From Rhodococcoides trifolii (lineage in GTDB: Bacteria > Actinomycetota > Actinomycetes > Mycobacteriales > Mycobacteriaceae), in assembly GCF_014635345.1 (NCBI RefSeq), contig NZ_BMCU01000001.1, positions 1,302,001 through 1,366,000 of the forward strand: a DNA stretch of 64,000 bases, written 5' to 3'. Numbering within the stretch: position 1 is the stretch's first letter; each line of letters begins with the position of its first letter. The notes beneath the pieces were generated by a model, which was given only the letters and a program-made list of their open reading frames with translations, was not told where the DNA came from and made no database searches. Made by a program: the position numbers and the translations under genes. Positions 15,540-23,946 of the stretch are shown one piece after another.

Positions 15540-17780
15540 TCAGCCGTTGACTGCTGCGCGCAGTTCGTTCAACCGCGGCAGTGCACGGTTCGTCAGCAGG
15601 TCTTCACGCGTCTCGGCGGAGACCGCCATGCTGTCCTTCCAGAGTGACCGACCGGCCATGGCGCCGCTGGCACCGTTGGCGACCGCGGTGCGGACCTGCT
15701 CGATGAAGGTTTCGTGATCGACGCCTGCGGAGAGGACGGCCCACGGAACACCCTGTGCCGCTTTGGTGACCGCGGCGCAGGCGTCGGCGGAACCCGGGTA
15801 CGGAAGCTTGAGCACCTTGGCGCCGCATTCGACGGAGATCTGCGTTGCGTCGGCGATCAGGGTGGGGAAGACGGCCTTGTAGTCCTCGTCCGGTTCGCCC
15901 TCGAGCTTGTACGTGAGGATTTCGACGATCAGCAGCAGACCCTCGTCGGTGCACGCCTTGACGAGTTCGCGGATCTCGTCGCCGACGCGGGAATCGATGG
16001 TTTGCTTGTCCGAACGCATGTACCACAGCATTTTTGCCGCGGACCCACCGAGATCGCGCACCTTGCGCGGGGTCATACCCTCGACGAAACGAGTGAAGCG
16101 GATGCCGTCGACTTCCTCGAAACCGGAGGCGTCCATGCCGACGACCAGGGCGGTGTCACGCGAGAGGACGTCCTCGTCGACGATCTGGGGGAGCGCAACC
16201 TCGGGATCGAGAAGGATTGCGGGTGCGTGGTTTCCGAGGAAGCGAACCAGATCGGCCTTGGCGTCGGCGAGCTGCTCCTTGGTGATCGAGCCCGGTCCGT
16301 CGACGGCGTCGGTCATGACGGCCTTCATTCCGTTGCGCTGGTCGCCGGCAACGATGAGCATGTTGCCCTCGTCGGTGGAAATTGCGGCCATTCCGCGGCG
16401 TTCGAGAGTGGTGAGCTCGTTCATGGTCTTCTCCTGTTGTTGTGGTGCGGGTTCGGGGGTGAGTAGCCGTGCAGCGAAAAGGGCTGCACCGTAGGCGGTG
16501 TCCTGGGATCGGGTGGAAACGGAGACGTCCGGCAGTACAGCTGCGCGGGTGTCGCGGACGCTGGCCATGTCGGCCCAGCCGCCAGTCAGAAGGGTGCTGC
16601 GCGCCGCCGGCACTTCGGCGTCGAGAGCCTCGATGAGCCGGGCGATCTCGTCGTTGCCGTGCAGCAGGATGGCGCGGAACAGTTCGGCGGAGTCGACGCC
16701 GTCGGTGCGGATCGTCACGGAGAGCACACCGTCGTCGTTGCGCGCGCCGGTGATCTCGACGCCGCCGTCGGAAATGGAGTCGACGGGCAACGCGGCGATT
16801 CGGGCGTCGAGAGCGTCACGGCCGGCGCGGTCATGAATGTCGCTGAGCTGGAGTGCACGCCGCATCAGCAATCCGGTTTTCACTCCGGCGACCAGAACAT
16901 GTTGTCCCGGAACGACATGACGGACCGCATTGATGAGGTGATCGGCGAGCCGGGTCCGTGCAGCACGGTTCAGGGGAGCGTCGACGACGCGCAGCAGGAC
17001 CTCGGCGGTGCCCATCGACACGTGGTACCGGTCGTTCGGAATCGCACCGCCGGAGACAGCCGAGACCAAGTGGTCATGGCCGGCGACGGTCAGCCGTGCA
17101 CCGGACACCGACTCGGGAAGCGCAGGGGCGGTGGCGCATCCTAGGTCGGCGCCCGCAGCGACGAGGGGCGGTAGGAAGTCGGGACCGACGCCGATGTAGT
17201 CGAGCATCTCGGTCCACGGCTCGCCCGAGTCCTGATCGAGCAACCCGGTGCGTGAACTGAGCGACAGTTCGCTGACGGCGTCGCCGCCGAGTGAGAGCAC
17301 GACGAACTCGGGCAGGTTGAACCAGCGGAGACCAGCGAGGTCGAGTCCGGTGTCGCGAAGGTGGAGGATTTTGACCACCGACACCTGCACCCCGACGGGA
17401 AGTCCTGTCACCCCGGCGAACTCGTCCGTGAGCGAGGAGGGGAGCGCGTCGACTTGCTCTTGCCCCCGCGGGTCGAACCACGCGAACGCCGGTGCGGTGA
17501 CAACGTTGTCTCCTGAGACAAGGAAACCGGTTTCGCCCATGCCGGACACCGCGATGGCGTCGATGCGCGACCCCTCCGGAAGCTCGGCCGCCACATCGTC
17601 GAGCAATGCAGAGATGGTGGCGAGCAGGTCGGCGGCCAACAGGTCGGTCGTGCCGCCCGCGCCGTGACGCCACGGCGTCGGCCGCTGCTCGATCAGCACT
17701 TCCTCGCCGTGCGCATCGGTCACGAGGACCTTGACACCGGTGCTGCCGAGGTCAAGTCCCGCAACGTATCTGGGGCTCAC
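15540..17780 (-). CDS. fusion: FGGY carbohydrate kinase + tagatose-1,6-bisphosphate aldolase (LacD-type)
   Basis: A single 746-residue reading frame. Residues 1-~445 are an FGGY kinase: phosphate-1 motif GLDLGSTGVKVLVTD, ISGMGE-like AVSGMGETG, catalytic Asp in AWFDPRG, and a late GGWADMASV and AYGAALFAA. Residues 453-746 are a class I LacD/tagatose-bisphosphate aldolase: RRGMAAISTDEGNMLIVAGDQR, then VEILTYKLEG and the Schiff-base Lys region AKVLKLPYPG. At the junction (16424) AGGAGA precedes an ATG, so a free 294-residue aldolase could also be made. The start is GTG 17780, overlapping the lacI stop by 3 nt. Kinase plus aldolase in one chain would phosphorylate a ketose and cleave the bisphosphate to trioses, but a second phosphorylation step is required between them. 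An internal LacI-1-type palindrome lies at 17499-17510. Confidence 0.88.
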   Translation of the reverse strand: MSPRYVAGLDLGSTGVKVLVTDAHGEEVLIEQRPTPWRHGAGGTTDLLAADLLATISALLDDVAAELPEGSRIDAIAVSGMGETGFLVSGDNVVTAPAFAWFDPRGQEQVDALPSSLTDEFAGVTGLPVGVQVSVVKILHLRDTGLDLAGLRWFNLPEFVVLSLGGDAVSELSLSSRTGLLDQDSGEPWTEMLDYIGVGPDFLPPLVAAGADLGCATAPALPESVSGARLTVAGHDHLVSAVSGGAIPNDRYHVSMGTAEVLLRVVDAPLNRAARTRLADHLINAVRHVVPGQHVLVAGVKTGLLMRRALQLSDIHDRAGRDALDARIAALPVDSISDGGVEITGARNDDGVLSVTIRTDGVDSAELFRAILLHGNDEIARLIEALDAEVPAARSTLLTGGWADMASVRDTRAAVLPDVSVSTRSQDTAYGAALFAARLLTPEPAPQQQEKTMNELTTLERRGMAAISTDEGNMLIVAGDQRNGMKAVMTDAVDGPGSITKEQLADAKADLVRFLGNHAPAILLDPEVALPQIVDEDVLSRDTALVVGMDASGFEEVDGIRFTRFVEGMTPRKVRDLGGSAAKMLWYMRSDKQTIDSRVGDEIRELVKACTDEGLLLIVEILTYKLEGEPDEDYKAVFPTLIADATQISVECGAKVLKLPYPGSADACAAVTKAAQGVPWAVLSAGVDHETFIEQVRTAVANGASGAMAGRSLWKDSMAVSAETREDLLTNRALPRLNELRAAVNG
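17499..17510. promoter_or_regulatory. LacI-1-type operator core inside the kinase coding region
   Basis: GACAACGTTGTC, identical to the 12-bp core of the sites at 18812-18827 and 23920-23931. It is about 270 nt inside the kinase-aldolase gene. It may be an auxiliary operator for looping, or a roadblock. Confidence 0.5.
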
Positions 17781-18787
17781 AGTGATTCTCGTTTCGTGGG
17801 AGTGATGGTGTGTGAATCTCGTTCCATCAGAACGGTGGGTGCAACTTGTTCGGTGACGTCGAGGTAGGGGTCGTCGAAGCGGTGGACCAGTCGGTCGAAG
17901 GCCAGGTTGCCGATGCGATACGGGTCCTGGTCGATGCACGTGACCGACGGTGTGACGGCCCCGGCGAGAGCGAAGCTGCCGAACGACACCAAGGCGACAT
18001 CGGTCCGGTTCAGCTCGTGAAGCAGCGACACCACGGCGGTGGCGTGACGCGCGTTCGCGACGAAGAACGCCGTCGGTGGATCGGGAAGCAGAAGCAGGCG
18101 CGTCACCACCGGGCGCACGGCGTCGGCCGCGTGTGACACGGACGGGAACAATTGTGGGTCCGGTGTGACGCCGGCTTGGTTGAGAACCTGCAGATACGCA
18201 TCCCGCCTGAGCCGAGCGGTCTGCAGTCGATCGTCGAAGCCCACCAGCGCAATCCGACTGTGCCCGCTCTCGACCAGTTTCGAGACGGCCTGCCGAGCTG
18301 CACCGAAATCGTCGACGATCACCGAGTCGAATCCGGAAATCGCGCGGTCGATCGTCACGGTCGGCAAGGTCCGGCGTCGCGGTTCGAGGAAGTCGCGGTG
18401 GTCACCGACAGGCGCCAGGATGATGCCCCGAACGTGTTGGCCGGCCATGCGTTCGAGCTGATCGCGTTCACGGTCCGCGTCGAAACCGGTGCTGCCGACG
18501 ATGACCGCCAGACCGTGCTCGAGTGCGCGGTCCTCTACCGCGCTCACGAGCGATGCGAAGAACACGTCGTCGATCGAGTCGACGACGATGCCGATCGTAT
18601 TGCCCGATCCGGACTTGAGGGAGCGAGCAGCCGAGTTGGGTACGTAGTTCAGTTCGATCACCGCGGCCTCGACCCGCTCACGAAGCTCGGGGAGGACCGT
18701 GTCGACGCCGTTGACGACGCGGGACACGGTCTTGAAGCTGACGCCGGCCAAGGCCGCGACGTCTTTGATGCTTGCTCGCTCTGACAC
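17777..18787 (-). CDS. LacI-family transcriptional repressor (LacI-1)
   Basis: 336 residues. The N-terminal LacI helix-turn-helix is SIKDVAALAGVSFKTVSRVVNG with hinge helix NYVPNSAARSLKSG, followed by a periplasmic-binding-protein-like ligand domain (TIGIVVDSIDDVFFASLVSAVED ... IALVGFDD). GTG start at 18787. Its operator is almost certainly GAGACAACGTTGTCTC, found just upstream of its own gene and before the P-loop kinase/HAD gene. It is cotranscribed with the kinase-aldolase. The inducer is unknown, probably a ketose or ketose phosphate handled by those enzymes. Confidence 0.93.
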   Translation of the reverse strand: MSERASIKDVAALAGVSFKTVSRVVNGVDTVLPELRERVEAAVIELNYVPNSAARSLKSGSGNTIGIVVDSIDDVFFASLVSAVEDRALEHGLAVIVGSTGFDADRERDQLERMAGQHVRGIILAPVGDHRDFLEPRRRTLPTVTIDRAISGFDSVIVDDFGAARQAVSKLVESGHSRIALVGFDDRLQTARLRRDAYLQVLNQAGVTPDPQLFPSVSHAADAVRPVVTRLLLLPDPPTAFFVANARHATAVVSLLHELNRTDVALVSFGSFALAGAVTPSVTCIDQDPYRIGNLAFDRLVHRFDDPYLDVTEQVAPTVLMERDSHTITPTKRESL

Positions 18788-18811
18788 TGACTTCTTACTG
18801 CTTGGGGGCGT

Positions 18812-18858
18812 GAGACAACGTTGTCTCCAATGATCCAGGCAAGCCCCGCCAGTGTCAA
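18812..18858 (-). promoter_or_regulatory. lacI-1 promoter with operator GAGACAACGTTGTCTC
   Basis: On the minus strand there is a consensus -35 TTGACA (18858-18853) and, after a 17-nt spacer, a -10 GATCAT (18835-18830). The perfect 16-bp palindrome at 18812-18827 follows immediately and covers the predicted transcription start. The -35 overlaps the stop of the upstream SDR gene, so the promoter drives lacI-1 and the kinase-aldolase. Confidence 0.8.
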
Positions 18859-19595
18859 GACCCGACCCTGATTCCGCTCATCCCCCCGTCGACCGCGAGC
18901 ATCGTTCCGGTCGTCGATCCCGCCGCAGGACTCGCCAGGTACGCGATGGCCGCAGCGACCTCGGCCGGAGTGACGAGTCGACCCATCGGTTGACGTCCGC
19001 GCAGAGCGGCAGCCGCCTCTCGGGCGTCGGGCGCAGCGTCCAGCAGTCGCTCGACCCACGGCGTATCGGCGGTGCCCGGGGTGACACCGTTGACCCGGAT
19101 GCCCTCCTTGACGTGATCGGCCGCCATCGCCAGCGTGAGGGCCTGCACTGCGCCCTTGCTCGCGGAGTACAGGGCGCGCTGCGGCACACCGACGTTGGCG
19201 ACCACCGAGCAGGTGTTGACGATTGCCGCGTGCGGCGACCGGCGCAGCTCGCCCAGAAGTGCACGGGTGACGAGCGCGATGCTCAGCACGTTCACCCGCA
19301 TGACCGTGATCCACTCGTCCTCGTCGTTGGCCGAGACGTCGCCCACCGCACCGATTCCGGCGTTGTTGACGAGGATGTCCACGCCGCCCAGGAACTCGAC
19401 GGCGCGAGCAGTTGCGGGACTGATCGATGTCGCATCGCCGACGTCGCAGGGGATGTCGCCGTCCACGTCTCCGGTGTTGGACAGGTCGAGCGACGCCACC
19501 CGGGCTCCACGAGATCGAAGCAGTTCCACGGTGGCAGCTCCGATTCCGCTCGCCCCACCGGTCACCACCGCGCGTAATCCGTCGAAGTCGTTCAT
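18855..19595 (-). CDS. SDR-family dehydrogenase (SDR-1)
   Basis: A 246-residue classical short-chain dehydrogenase starting at ATG 19595, which overlaps the FAH gene stop by 4 nt. Cofactor motif is TGGASGIG, then NNAGIG, catalytic Ser in NTCSVVANVG, the Y-x-x-x-K pair in YSASKGA, and the C-terminal DGGMSG. Last gene of the SDR-2/lactonase/FAH/SDR-1 operon. In known L-fucose and L-rhamnose oxidative pathways two SDRs are needed, one for the sugar and one for the 2-keto-3-deoxy acid; this could be either. The larger ORF start at 19931 runs through the FAH gene and is not used. Confidence 0.9.
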   Translation of the reverse strand: MNDFDGLRAVVTGGASGIGAATVELLRSRGARVASLDLSNTGDVDGDIPCDVGDATSISPATARAVEFLGGVDILVNNAGIGAVGDVSANDEDEWITVMRVNVLSIALVTRALLGELRRSPHAAIVNTCSVVANVGVPQRALYSASKGAVQALTLAMAADHVKEGIRVNGVTPGTADTPWVERLLDAAPDAREAAAALRGRQPMGRLVTPAEVAAAIAYLASPAAGSTTGTMLAVDGGMSGIRVGS

Positions 19596-20443
19596 CGCGG
19601 GCCGACCACGTTCTGGCGCTGGTGTCCGAGTCCGTCGATCGACAACTCCATCACGTCGCCCGGTTGCAGCCACACCGGCGGTTTCATGCCGAGTCCGACG
19701 CCGGGCGGAGTGCCGGTGTTGATCAGGTCGCCGGGCTCGAGCACCATGAACTGGCTCAGATAGTGCACGATCACGTGCGGATCGAAGATCATCGTCGACG
19801 TGGATCCAGTCTGACGACGAATTCCGTTCACGTCCAACGACATCGACAGGTTCGTGGTGTCGATCTCGTCCTCGGTGGCCAGCCACGGACCCGCCGGGTT
19901 GAACGTCTCGGCGGATTTTCCTTTGCACCACTGGCCGCCGCGCTCCATCTGGAACGCTCGCTCGCTGACGTCGTTCACGAGTACGTAGCCCGCAATCGAG
20001 GCACGCGCCTCCTCGACGGAGTCCAGGTAGCTGGTTCGGCGTCCGATCACGATACCGAGCTCGATCTCCCAGTCCGGTTTGGTGGACCCGCGCGGAATTC
20101 GCACGTCGTCGTCGGGGCCGACCAGGGTGTTCGGCGACTTGGTGAACAGGATGGGCTCGTCCGGCACCGGCTGCCCGGTCTCGGCGGCGTGATCGCTGTA
20201 ATTAAGCCCGATGCAGAGGATCTGGTGAGGTCGAGCGATCGGGGCACCGATTCGCTCGCCTCGGAACGGGAGCACTTCGTTCCGACGCTCGGCGACGAGG
20301 TCGCGCAAGCTGTCGAGGCCGCCATCGGCGAAAAATTGCTCGTCGAAGTCACGGAACGTGTCGGAGACGTCGATGTAGTTGTCCTCGTCGACGCGGACCA
20401 CGGGGCTTTCGGCACCGACCGGTCCAATGCGCATCAGTTTCAT
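19592..20443 (-). CDS. fumarylacetoacetate hydrolase (FAH) family protein
   Basis: 283 residues with the FAH fold core: ILCIGLNYSDHAAETG, then SPNTLVGPDDDVRIP, metal ligand Glu residues in DWEIELGIVIG, Asp in YVLVNDVSER and the late NTGTPPGVGLGMKPP. Family members hydrolyse or decarboxylate beta-diketo acids. The closest pattern is the 2,4-diketo-3-deoxy-L-fuconate/rhamnonate hydrolase and ureidoglycolate-lyase-like branch. In this operon it would be the last step, releasing pyruvate. It starts 29 nt after the lactonase stop. Confidence 0.9.
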   Translation of the reverse strand: MKLMRIGPVGAESPVVRVDEDNYIDVSDTFRDFDEQFFADGGLDSLRDLVAERRNEVLPFRGERIGAPIARPHQILCIGLNYSDHAAETGQPVPDEPILFTKSPNTLVGPDDDVRIPRGSTKPDWEIELGIVIGRRTSYLDSVEEARASIAGYVLVNDVSERAFQMERGGQWCKGKSAETFNPAGPWLATEDEIDTTNLSMSLDVNGIRRQTGSTSTMIFDPHVIVHYLSQFMVLEPGDLINTGTPPGVGLGMKPPVWLQPGDVMELSIDGLGHQRQNVVGPR

Positions 20444-20472
20444 CGGGTGTCACTTTCTGTTCGTGGTGTGGT

Positions 20473-21315
20473 TCATCCGGCGTAGCGAGCGACGGGAACA
20501 CCGCGCGCGCCGAGTTCGTGGACGGCCAGAACGGAGCCGTCGATTCGTGAGGGGGACTGCAGTCCGTCACGGGCCGACGTGACGATCAGGACGTCGAGCT
20601 CCGGCCCGGCAAAGGCGCACGAACTGGGTTGCTGCACTGGCACATCGATACGGCTCAGCTCGACCCCCGCGGGCGACAGCCGGCGCACCGAGCCGCCTCC
20701 CCACATCGCGACCCAGATACAGCCGTCCTCGTCGATGCAGAGACCGTCGGGTAGTCCGTCGGCATCCTCGAAGCGGGCAAGAGTGCGCTGGTTGTCGACA
20801 GCTCCCGTGTCGAGATCGAAATCCCATGCGTGCACGGTGTGTTCGACACTGTCGACAAGGTAGAACGTGTCGTTCGCCGGACTCCAGCCGAGACCGTTGG
20901 GAAGCGAGAAACCCGTGGCCGCCGTGCGCACGCCGAGCTCCGAGTCGAGGACGTGCAGAACGCCGGCTCCCGCCGAGAACTGTTGGTGGCAACTGCCGGC
21001 CCACAGCCGCCCCCGCGCATCGCATTTGGCATCGTTCATGCGGTGGTCTCTCGGAAGGATCGGGTGCGTGACCTCGAGTTCGTCGCCCACGACAGTGCCG
21101 AAACCCTCGCCGATGGCGACCACGTAACCGGGTCCGGACGAGCGCGGAATCGCGGCGCCGACGGTGGTCGGAACATGAGTCGTCGTGGTGTGGCCGTCGG
21201 TCCGGTGGATGAGCCCGCGGGGGATGTCCACCCAGTGCAGGATTGCCTCGCGCTCGTCCCAGAACGGACCTTCGCCCACCTGAGCGTCGGCGTCCACGAA
21301 CTCGACGATTCTCAC
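20473..21315 (-). CDS. SMP-30/gluconolactonase family lactonase
   Basis: A 280-residue six-bladed propeller lactonase. Metal ligands are Glu15 in GEGPFWD, Asn in RMNDAKCD, Asn in FSLPNGLGWS and Asp in GLPDGLCIDEDG, all in the family order. It opens sugar lactones to aldonates. GTG start at 21315 overlaps the SDR-2 stop by 4 nt, so it is translationally coupled to the presumed sugar dehydrogenase. Confidence 0.93.
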   Translation of the reverse strand: MRIVEFVDADAQVGEGPFWDEREAILHWVDIPRGLIHRTDGHTTTTHVPTTVGAAIPRSSGPGYVVAIGEGFGTVVGDELEVTHPILPRDHRMNDAKCDARGRLWAGSCHQQFSAGAGVLHVLDSELGVRTAATGFSLPNGLGWSPANDTFYLVDSVEHTVHAWDFDLDTGAVDNQRTLARFEDADGLPDGLCIDEDGCIWVAMWGGGSVRRLSPAGVELSRIDVPVQQPSSCAFAGPELDVLIVTSARDGLQSPSRIDGSVLAVHELGARGVPVARYAG

Positions 21316-22121
21316 CGATCGGCCAGCGACACAGCGAGTCTCGCGGTCAGTCCGCCGTCCACGGGCAACGAGATCCCGGTGATGAAGCTGGACCGTTCGC
21401 TCGCAAGATAAGCCACGGCGTCACCGATCTCTGATGCGCGTGCGACGCGGCCCAGTGGGTGCGCTGCGCCCCATTGGTCGACGACGGCCTGCTCGCCGGC
21501 ATCCGTTCCGTCCGAGAACTGCCGTGCGCTGGCGCGCAGCATCGGGGTGTCGACCGACGCGGGGCAGACGGCATTGGCCCGGATGCCGTGCACTGCTTCG
21601 TCGACGGCAATCGAGCGGACCAGGGCATTGAGCGCGGCCTTGCTCGTCGAGTAGGCGGCAACGTCGGATTGACAGGCGAAACCCTGAACCGACGACACGA
21701 GCACGATCGAACCGCCGCGCCTCGAACGGAGGTGCGGAACAGCGTATTTGACAGCGAGGAACGCTCCGGTCAGGTTGACGTCGAAAGTGCGTTTCCAGGC
21801 TGCGAGATCGGTGTCGGCGGCGCTGCCGTACGTCTGGATCCCGGCTGCGCAGACGAGCACGTCCAGTCCGCCGAAGTGGTCGGCGGACTGATTCACGAAC
21901 GTGCTCAGTCCCACCTCGTCGGTCACGTCGACGGTGCTGCCGTGCACACGGTCCGCTCCGTACGCAACCTCGAGACTCTCGACGCAGGATCGGGTCACGT
22001 CGTCGCCGACGCCGCACACTGCAACGGACGCTCCGGCGGCGAGCAGGGCTTCTGCACTCGCACGGCCGATTCCGCTGGTTCCGCCGACCACGAGAGCGAC
22101 CTTGTTCACCATCTCCGCCAT
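21312..22121 (-). CDS. SDR-family dehydrogenase (SDR-2), first gene of the operon
   Basis: A 269-residue classical short-chain dehydrogenase: GGTSGIG cofactor motif, CAAGIQ, catalytic Ser in VLVSSVQG, YSTSK, and DGGLTARL near the end. ATG 22121 is taken as start; GTG or ATG a few codons later are alternatives, since a GGAG lies inside the first codons. It leads the four-gene minus-strand operon and is divergent from the GntR gene across a 47-nt promoter region that holds a palindrome. The best guess is the aldose (sugar to lactone) dehydrogenase. Confidence 0.9.
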   Translation of the reverse strand: MAEMVNKVALVVGGTSGIGRASAEALLAAGASVAVCGVGDDVTRSCVESLEVAYGADRVHGSTVDVTDEVGLSTFVNQSADHFGGLDVLVCAAGIQTYGSAADTDLAAWKRTFDVNLTGAFLAVKYAVPHLRSRRGGSIVLVSSVQGFACQSDVAAYSTSKAALNALVRSIAVDEAVHGIRANAVCPASVDTPMLRASARQFSDGTDAGEQAVVDQWGAAHPLGRVARASEIGDAVAYLASERSSFITGISLPVDGGLTARLAVSLADR

Positions 22122-22130
22122 GGTTCGAAT

Positions 22131-22144
22131 ACTTGCATACAAGT
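22131..22144. promoter_or_regulatory. GntR operator ACTTG-CATA-CAAGT
   Basis: A perfect inverted repeat in the 47-nt gap between SDR-2 and the GntR gene. It has the FadR-subfamily layout (T-x-G-N3-A-C-x-A-like). It overlaps the -35 side of the GntR promoter and the leader of SDR-2, and could control both. Confidence 0.7.
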
Positions 22145-22168
22145 TGTGACCTGTGCAACTATAAACCG

Positions 22169-22873
22169 GTGAACACCGACGCGGAGCTCGAGCTTCCCGC
22201 GATCCGTCGAGACGCGAGTAGAGCGCGTACCTCCGATCTCGTCTTCGACGAACTGATGGCGGCAATCCGGGACCTGCGGCTGGCGCCCGGTCGAGAACTG
22301 TCGGAGAGTGCGCTGACGTCTCGGTTCGGCGTCAGTCGAACGCCGGTACGCGAAGCGCTGGCACGACTGGTGTCGGCCGGGCTTGTGCACGTGATTCCAC
22401 AGGTGGGGACACAGGTTGCGCGTATCAGTGCGGCCGGTGTGCTCGAATCACAGTTCGTCAGAGAACATCTCGAACTCGGAGCGTTCGAGGCGGCCTGTGC
22501 CCGAGACGGCGTCACCACGGACCGGCTGGAGTATTTGCTCGACGAGCAGAACACAGCTTTTCAGGCGGGCGACGACGAGATGTTCTTCGCCAGTGACGAG
22601 CAGCTGCATCGGACGATCTTCGAATTGGCAGGATTTCCCGGTGCGTGGGAAGTGTGCCAAAGCTCGAAGGTCGACCTCGATCGACTGCGTCGACTCACAC
22701 TCCCCGAGCGCGACACGACCCGAGATCTGATCGCCGAGCACACCGCCATCGTCGACGCGCTCCGGGACGGTCGGGCGTCGGACGGGCGAGACACCATCTG
22801 CGTTCACTTGCGCCGCGCTGCGGCCGAACTGCCGCGGCTTCGGCGCGAACATCCCCACTACTTTCAAGCGTAA
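22169..22873 (+). CDS. GntR/FadR-family regulator (FCD domain)
   Basis: 234 residues. The winged helix is LVFDELMAAIRDLRLAPGRELSESALTSRFGVSRTPVREALARLVSAGLV, followed by an all-helical FCD ligand domain with a metal-site His in EQLHRTIFELA and EHTAIVDAL. GTG 22169 has no ribosome site, but TATAAA lies 3 nt upstream, so the transcript is probably leaderless. It forms an operon with the dehydratase 13 nt downstream and faces the SDR operon. FCD regulators of this type usually sense an aldonate or uronate. Confidence 0.88.
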   Translation: MNTDAELELPAIRRDASRARTSDLVFDELMAAIRDLRLAPGRELSESALTSRFGVSRTPVREALARLVSAGLVHVIPQVGTQVARISAAGVLESQFVREHLELGAFEAACARDGVTTDRLEYLLDEQNTAFQAGDDEMFFASDEQLHRTIFELAGFPGAWEVCQSSKVDLDRLRRLTLPERDTTRDLIAEHTAIVDALRDGRASDGRDTICVHLRRAAAELPRLRREHPHYFQA

Positions 22874-22886
22874 CGGAGCAGATTCC

Positions 22887-23921
22887 ATGGCCATCCGCCT
22901 CTCACTCGGGCACATCGACGAGTTCGACGACACCGTCGCACAATTCGCCGTTCAGCTCGGTTTGCCGAGCGTTCAGTTCCACACCCCCAGCAACCTGGCG
23001 GGAGACACGCCGTACTGGGGAGTCCCGGAGCTCCGTGCGCTGCGCGAGCGGTGCGATCGTGCGGGTCTCGCAATCGAAGGGTTGGAAAACGTTCCAGCCG
23101 AACAATTCTGGAAGATCCAGCGCGGAGTCGACGGTCGAGACGAGCAGATCGAGAACTACCATCGGACCATTCGGAACATGGCCGCCACCGGCTACTCGCT
23201 CCTCGGCTTCAATTTTCTTCCGACCTACGTCTGGCGCACCGACATGAATGCAGTCGGACGGGGTGGGGCCGGCGTGACGTCGTTCGATGCAGCGGATGCG
23301 CATCGAGGGAACGCGTTGGCCGGGTACAAACTGTCGTCGGCTCCGCCCATCGAGGAGGTCATCGACGCCGACCGGATGTGGGAGAACTACCAGTACTTCC
23401 TCGACGCCGTACTGCCGGTGGCCGAGGAAGTCGGGATGCGGCTCGCGCTGCATCCGGACGATCCACCGGTACGCGACGCCCTCGGCGGCGCCGAACGAAT
23501 CTTCATCACGCCGGCGGCGATCGCAGAGGCAGCACGGCGCGCCGGCGGGAGTCCGTCGTGGGGACTGAACTTCTGTCTCGGAACGGTGTCCGAGATGGGT
23601 GGTGAACCCGCGATAAACGAGGTGATCGATCTTCTGGGGCCGAAGGGGCAGATCTTCTACGTTCACTTCCGGGATGTGTCCGGGACTGTGCCCAGATTCT
23701 CCGAATGCTTCCTGGGCGAGGGGAACTTCGATCCTGCGCGGGTCATCAGGCGTCTGGCGTCGGTCGGGTTCGACGGTTTCATGATCGACGACCATGTGCC
23801 GGCGATGGTGGGCGACATCGCGACGTGGGGTGACACGTCTCCTGAGGCCTACTGCAGCCGAGGCCGTGCGTATGCGATCGGCTACTTGCAAGGGGTGCTC
23901 AACGCGATCTCCGGTGACTGA
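22887..23921 (+). CDS. mannonate dehydratase (UxuA) family
   Basis: A 344-residue TIM-barrel Mn-dependent dehydratase. Family landmarks in order are FNFLPTYVWRTD, the MRLALHPDDPP ligand segment, WGLNFCLGTVSEM with the Cys ligand, IFYVHFRDV and MIDDHVPAM. It is somewhat shorter than E. coli UxuA (394). UxuA converts D-mannonate to 2-keto-3-deoxy-gluconate. Here no uronate isomerase or KDG kinase is nearby; the divergent operon has dehydrogenases, a lactonase and an FAH hydrolase, so the likely substrate is the aldonate made by the lactonase. ATG 22887 has GGAG 8 nt upstream. Confidence 0.88.
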   Translation: MAIRLSLGHIDEFDDTVAQFAVQLGLPSVQFHTPSNLAGDTPYWGVPELRALRERCDRAGLAIEGLENVPAEQFWKIQRGVDGRDEQIENYHRTIRNMAATGYSLLGFNFLPTYVWRTDMNAVGRGGAGVTSFDAADAHRGNALAGYKLSSAPPIEEVIDADRMWENYQYFLDAVLPVAEEVGMRLALHPDDPPVRDALGGAERIFITPAAIAEAARRAGGSPSWGLNFCLGTVSEMGGEPAINEVIDLLGPKGQIFYVHFRDVSGTVPRFSECFLGEGNFDPARVIRRLASVGFDGFMIDDHVPAMVGDIATWGDTSPEAYCSRGRAYAIGYLQGVLNAISGD

Positions 23922-23940
23922 CAACGTTGTCTTGTATCCT
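23920..23940 (+). promoter_or_regulatory. LacI-1 operator and -10 box before the kinase/HAD gene
   Basis: GACAACGTTGTC at 23920-23931, overlapping the dehydratase stop, is followed by TATCCT (23935-23940) 6 nt before ATG 23947. The spacing predicts a leaderless transcript whose promoter would be blocked by LacI-1. Confidence 0.7.
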
Positions 23941-23946
23941 TCGTCT

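Noticed and set aside
19596-19931. N-terminal extension of SDR-1 to 19931
   Set aside because: The 112 extra residues lie inside the FAH gene in another frame; SDRs start close to the TGGASGIG motif.
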